Shown piece after piece: positions 60,643-64,000 of a stretch of DNA of 64,000 nt; position 1 is the stretch's first letter, and each line of letters opens with the position of its first letter. The DNA is from an uncultured Pedobacter sp. Lineage in GTDB: Bacteria; Bacteroidota; Bacteroidia; Sphingobacteriales; Sphingobacteriaceae. The DNA lies in contig NZ_CAJYOJ010000004.1 of the NCBI RefSeq assembly GCF_913776295.1, positions 36,997-100,996 on the forward strand, written 5' to 3'. Below the pieces are notes generated by a model. It was not told the origin of the DNA. It ran no database searches and saw only the letters and a list, made by a program, of their open reading frames with translations. The translations under genes and the position numbers were made by a program.

Positions 60643-62055
60643 TTATTTTAAATTTTGGTATAATTCTATATAATTCAAGGCTGCCCTGTCCCACGAATGA
60701 TCGATTTTCATCATGGTTTTTCTTACAGCTTTAAAGGCTTTTTTATCATTGTAAAATCCAACAGCCCGGTTAATGGAATGGGTAACATCCCAAATACTGG
60801 TTTGATCGTGGCAAATCCCGAAACCATTGTCGCCGATATCAATTACCGTATCTCTCAGGCCACCTACCCTCCGCACAATCGGAACCGTTCCGTATCGCAA
60901 GGCATATAGCTGGTTAAGGCCGCAAGGCTCCACTCTCGATGGCATGATCAGGAAGTCAGCACCGGCATACATCTGATGTGAAACCTGTTCGTTATAACCG
61001 ATATAAACATTGTATCTGCCGCCAAAGAAATCCTTCAACTGGTTTAACCTTCCTTCCACCCAGCTATCTCCCGATCCTAATACCAAAATATTGATGTTAT
61101 CGCCATGCTGTTGCAAGGCGGTATAAAAAATGTCAGGTAAAATATCGGCACCTTTCTCATCAACCAATCTTCCTATAAAAGTAAACAGAGGCTTAGATGA
61201 ATCTAACTGAAAAACATCACAAAGTGCTTTTTTGTTTGCCAGTTTTCCAGCTTCAACCGTTTTTAACTGATAACCTTTGTTTAACATAGGGTCTGTTTCC
61301 GGATTCCAGACTTCATTATCAATTCCATTTAATATTCCAACTGATTTCCACCGCTCCTGCCTCAACAAACTTTCCAGTCCACGGGCATTGCCCATCATTT
61401 CTTCCAGGTAAGTTGGCGACACCGTAGTTACTTTCCAGGCGCATTTAATAGCCGACGCCAATGGGTTTATGGCATCATCCCAACCCAGTAAGCCACCCTT
61501 CCACAAATCAAATGCGGGTAAATAGTATAATTTATCCCAGCCAAACTGCCCCTGATATTGTGCATTATGAATGGTTAACACAGTTGGAACATTACTTATC
61601 GGCTTGTATTTTACGCAATTTGAAACCATAAACGGCGTTAAACCGGTATGGTGATCGTGACAATGAATTACATCCGGACGATGTTCCCATTGAACAATCC
61701 AATCAAGTGTAGCAATCTGAAATGCAATGAATCTTTCTGTATCGTCATGATATCCATATACATTCGGGCGGTCGGTTAAGCCTTGTATATGCACAATATA
61801 TAAATCAAAACCAAGTTTATTGGTCTTTTCTTTTAATATACGATATTGAAAGTGGTTATTTCCGTAGTTTGCCCAGGCATCATAGGTAACCTCAAATTCA
61901 CTTTCGCGGATAAATTTGGTATCGTAAGCAGGAACAACCACCTTGGCAATATGGCCTAGTTTATTTTGGTATTTAGGTAAGGCCCCTACTACATCGGCTA
62001 AACCACCAACTTTTGCAACAGGGTAACACTCGGCACTTATGTGTATAATTTCCAT
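60643..62055 (-). CDS. glgA: Glycogen synthase (ADP-glucose type)
   Basis: 470 residues from the second of two adjacent ATGs (MEIIHISAECYPVAKVGGLADVVGALPK, the KxGGL motif). GT5, GT-B fold: acceptor domain 1-240, donor domain with ILNGIDNEVWNP, FIGRLVDEKGADIL and MPSRVEPCGLNQLYALRYGTVPIVRRVGGLRDTV (EPCGLNQ sugar-nucleotide site). It extends alpha-1,4-glucan from ADP-glucose made by glgC, the next gene. No branching enzyme gene is in the window. Confidence 0.95.
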   Translation of the reverse strand: MEIIHISAECYPVAKVGGLADVVGALPKYQNKLGHIAKVVVPAYDTKFIRESEFEVTYDAWANYGNNHFQYRILKEKTNKLGFDLYIVHIQGLTDRPNVYGYHDDTERFIAFQIATLDWIVQWEHRPDVIHCHDHHTGLTPFMVSNCVKYKPISNVPTVLTIHNAQYQGQFGWDKLYYLPAFDLWKGGLLGWDDAINPLASAIKCAWKVTTVSPTYLEEMMGNARGLESLLRQERWKSVGILNGIDNEVWNPETDPMLNKGYQLKTVEAGKLANKKALCDVFQLDSSKPLFTFIGRLVDEKGADILPDIFYTALQQHGDNINILVLGSGDSWVEGRLNQLKDFFGGRYNVYIGYNEQVSHQMYAGADFLIMPSRVEPCGLNQLYALRYGTVPIVRRVGGLRDTVIDIGDNGFGICHDQTSIWDVTHSINRAVGFYNDKKAFKAVRKTMMKIDHSWDRAALNYIELYQNLK

Positions 62056-62241
62056 CAAATATTTGGTGTAGATAACCCAAGTAAGTTACTAATTGTTTTG
62101 AGTTTTGCAAATAATGAAAATTATATTTTTAGTTGATTGTTTTAGGATAAAAATCGTTGTATCGACTGAAACCACGTGGGATGGGGAGCTAATTCAGTTA
62201 ATTACTAAGCTTTTTTTATTTGAAAGTGAATGTTCAGTTTT

Positions 62242-62323
62242 TGTGGCGGCCTCCAGCCCTGCTATTCGCTGCAAAGCCTCGCTTCGTGCCTCATCTTCGG
62301 ATTTTCCGCTGCTATCAGGCTTA
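62242..62323 (+). repeat. REP-like dispersed element
   Basis: TGGCGGCCTCCAGCCCTGCT, ATTCGCT, AAGCCTCGCTTCG, TCTTCGGATTTTCCGCTGC, TATCAGGCTTATG. The rest of 62056-62541 holds no credible gene. Confidence 0.75.
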
Positions 62324-62536
62324 TGAACAAAGTTGGTCCCTATCAGATGCCAAAAAATGGAATTTGTGCCGATCTTTTTTAATCTGCGGGAATAAATTGC
62401 TTATCATCTCCCGCTGATTTCGCAGATAAACGCAGAGATTTTTTTAAAACAGCTATTTACTTCAAAAAAAAACCTGAAACAAGTGCAAGGTGACGTCACG
62501 TATGATATCAAATCTTTGATATGAAATTCAGCACAT

Positions 62537-62564
62537 AAAAAAACCGCTTAAATCATAAGCGGTT
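62537..62564 (-). terminator. Terminator of the cobA-type gene
   Basis: AACCGCTTA, loop AATCA, TAAGCGGTT; on the minus strand a T tract follows. It lies 40 bp past the stop codon. Confidence 0.88.
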
Positions 62565-62603
62565 CTTAACAACAAAACAAATATATTTTTTGGTTTACGA
62601 TAG

Positions 62604-63398
62604 TTAATATTCTTCAGCGAGAATTTCATAGAAATCTCGGATAGGCTGAAACTGTGGGTGTAATGATACTACATCACCAAAAACCAATAGAGCCGGCGCC
62701 GTTATTTTTTTATCTTCAACAATCTCTGCGATGGTATCAACAATACCTACCACGATTTTCTCCTCAGGTGTAGATCCGTTCTGAATTACCGCAACTGGCA
62801 ACAGATTTTTATTTTCTGCCTGAAAAATTGCTGCAATCTCTTTTACCTTTTCAATTCCATTTAAAACAACAATCGTCGCTTTGGTTTTCGCAGCAATGTA
62901 CAAATCTTCCGAAATATCGCCTTTCGAATTTGTTCCGGTTACTGCCCAGAAGCTTTCGCTCATGTCTTTATAAATCATGGGGATCTTCTGCAAACTTGGT
63001 GCACCTGTAGCACTCGAAATACCCGGAATAATTTCAGTGGGAATACTATATGATTCTGCCGCATCTATCTCTTCATATCCTTTTGCAAAGAAAAACGGAT
63101 CGCCACTTTTCAAACGTACCACATGGCCATAGTTTAACGCATAATCGATGATGAGCTTATTCACTGCATCCTGAGAAAATGATTCATCATCAGAACGTTT
63201 GCCCACATAAACTTTCGGAATGCCATCTGGAGCATGACACAATAAAGCCTCGTTCACATTTGCATCGTACAAAACAACATCAGCTGTTTTTAATGCTTTA
63301 ACCCCTTTTAAACTAAATAAATCCGGGTCACCTGGACCTGCACCTATTAAGGTAATTTTTGGTTCAATGTTCGCTTTTTCTACTTTATTCAAAATCAT
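62604..63398 (-). CDS. cobA: Uroporphyrinogen-III C-methyltransferase
   Basis: 264 residues of the SUMT class: ITLIGAGPGDPDLFSLKGVKAL (SAM-binding glycine motif), VVLYDANVNEALL, VVRLKSGDPFFFAKGYEEI, EIIPGISSATGAPSLQKIPMIYKD and SFWAVTG. It adds two methyl groups to uroporphyrinogen III, giving precorrin-2 for sirohaem or cobalamin. The usual dehydrogenase/chelatase partner is not fused or adjacent. Preceded by its own -7 box and followed by a terminator, so it is a single-gene unit here. Confidence 0.92.
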   Translation of the reverse strand: MILNKVEKANIEPKITLIGAGPGDPDLFSLKGVKALKTADVVLYDANVNEALLCHAPDGIPKVYVGKRSDDESFSQDAVNKLIIDYALNYGHVVRLKSGDPFFFAKGYEEIDAAESYSIPTEIIPGISSATGAPSLQKIPMIYKDMSESFWAVTGTNSKGDISEDLYIAAKTKATIVVLNGIEKVKEIAAIFQAENKNLLPVAVIQNGSTPEEKIVVGIVDTIAEIVEDKKITAPALLVFGDVVSLHPQFQPIRDFYEILAEEY

Positions 63399-63438
63399 AA
63401 CTGAAAGTTTATGCTCGTTATACGTTTGTTTAATTACA

Positions 63439-63446
63439 CAAATATA
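63439..63446 (-). promoter_or_regulatory. -7 box TATATTTG of the cobA-type gene
   Basis: TATATTTG on the minus strand matches TAnnTTTG, about 40 nt before the ATG. No good -33 element. Confidence 0.45.
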
Positions 63447-63490
63447 TAAAGTCTATAGAAATTGTAGTAATTTATTTTAAAATATTTTTC

Positions 63491-63700
63491 CCTGTCATTC
63501 TGAACGAAGTGAAGAATCTTTCTATAGTTCTCATCCAGATCTTTTAACTATCGCTTGAAATGATAGTCAAGCGGCACGGGGCTTAACAAGCAAAAAAGCT
63601 AGCTTTCCGTGTCTCTGTGGCACAAAAACTAAACAGGGTCTTAGCCAGACGCTAAGACTAGAATTTTTGGAATGAAAGATCCTTCGTTACGCTACTATTG
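63491..63700. repeat. Dispersed element with GTCATTCTGAACGAAG ends
   Basis: Starts CTGTCATTCTGAACGAAGTG, AAGAATCTTT and ends GAAAGATCCTTCG, ACTATTGACG, which are roughly complementary. Bounds are approximate. The rest of the right end (63701-64000) shows no credible gene. Confidence 0.4.
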
Positions 63701-64000
63701 ACGTTATTTTGTTATCTTTTGATAGTTAGACACTTGTGCGCAATGCATTTCCGTCTTACAAGGCCTTCGCACTGTGCTCCCGTTCTACTCAAGTCCGGCC
63801 TAACAAATTTTTCGGATTCCAATAACCGAGCCCTATTACTGGTTTGAAAGAAAACGGCGTAGCCCTCATGAATGCAGCTGAAAACTATTAAAACGAATGA
63901 ATAAATTTTCAGCCGGCATTTTATTAATGTTTGTCTATTGTTTTTTATCTGTATTAATGAGCTCGGCAATGCCTCGGTTTTGTTACTTTTTGATGCCAAA

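Noticed and set aside
63712-63999. Open frame of 95 codons on the minus strand at the right edge
   Set aside because: Odd composition (Cys, Arg, Ser rich), no recognisable pattern, and it lies in repeat-like non-coding DNA next to the 63491-63700 element. I treat it as chance.

Overview
The window is a chromosomal segment of a Bacteroidota bacterium, most likely Sphingobacteriaceae (Pedobacter or a close relative). The evidence is promoters of the Bacteroidota type (TTTG, then TAnnTTTG), a 286-residue primary sigma factor without region 1.1, DUF4254, DUF4290 and DUF4173 genes, a MurA with Asp in place of the catalytic Cys, and arrays of FtsX-type permeases that all start MFKLNLKIA. I see no insertion sequence, phage, CRISPR array or rRNA. 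The first gene is cut by the left edge.

Layout: 1-9.2 kb holds sppA, a lipoprotein, a PHP phosphoesterase with a degenerate PolX domain, a (TTTAGGG)12 array, a DUF4254/glycosyltransferase/SixA run, then DUF4290-murA. 9.4-15.9 kb (minus strand) holds cystathionine beta-synthase, dprA, a three-gene operon (orphan pre-ATP-grasp domain, degenerate HAD protein, S41 protease lipoprotein) and a LolD-like ATPase. 16.2-22.9 kb (plus) is the most unusual operon: a membrane protein, a winged-helix regulator, a small membrane protein, a DUF4173 protein, exosortase K and its 940-residue MSEP-CTERM-type partner. Two copies of a CTTTG-N5-CAAAG dyad sit at its promoters. 23.3-28.9 kb holds sucC, a DUF2975/HTH cluster with two damaged genes, rpoD and a small ABC module. 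29.1-33.9 kb (minus) holds an AMP nucleosidase and tig-(four-helix-bundle)-clpP-clpX. 34.0-35.1 kb holds two identical tRNA-Leu(UAG) genes flanking a 129-bp tandem repeat.

35.2-54.8 kb is an efflux/export island: adaptor, ATPase, five tandem FtsX-like permeases and a second ATPase, all on the minus strand, facing away from an NtrC-type regulator and its histidine kinase. The divergent region carries a sigma-54-like promoter and two 16-bp dyads 21 bp apart, which fits direct control of the operon by that regulator. 54.9-62.1 kb holds trehalose synthesis (fused TPS-TPP), a GH15 hydrolase and glgC/glgA. It is followed by a lone cobA-type methyltransferase.

The signal that no single gene explains is a strong 7-nt periodicity in almost every short intergenic spacer. 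Each spacer is built from a different heptamer (TTTAGGG, CGCCAAA, TTGATAC, AGCTTAA, AAGGTTT and others). Several, including most of those in the permease operon, have arms that can pair into hairpins. A second family, a roughly 80-bp dispersed palindromic (REP-like) element with conserved ends, occupies the longer gaps.
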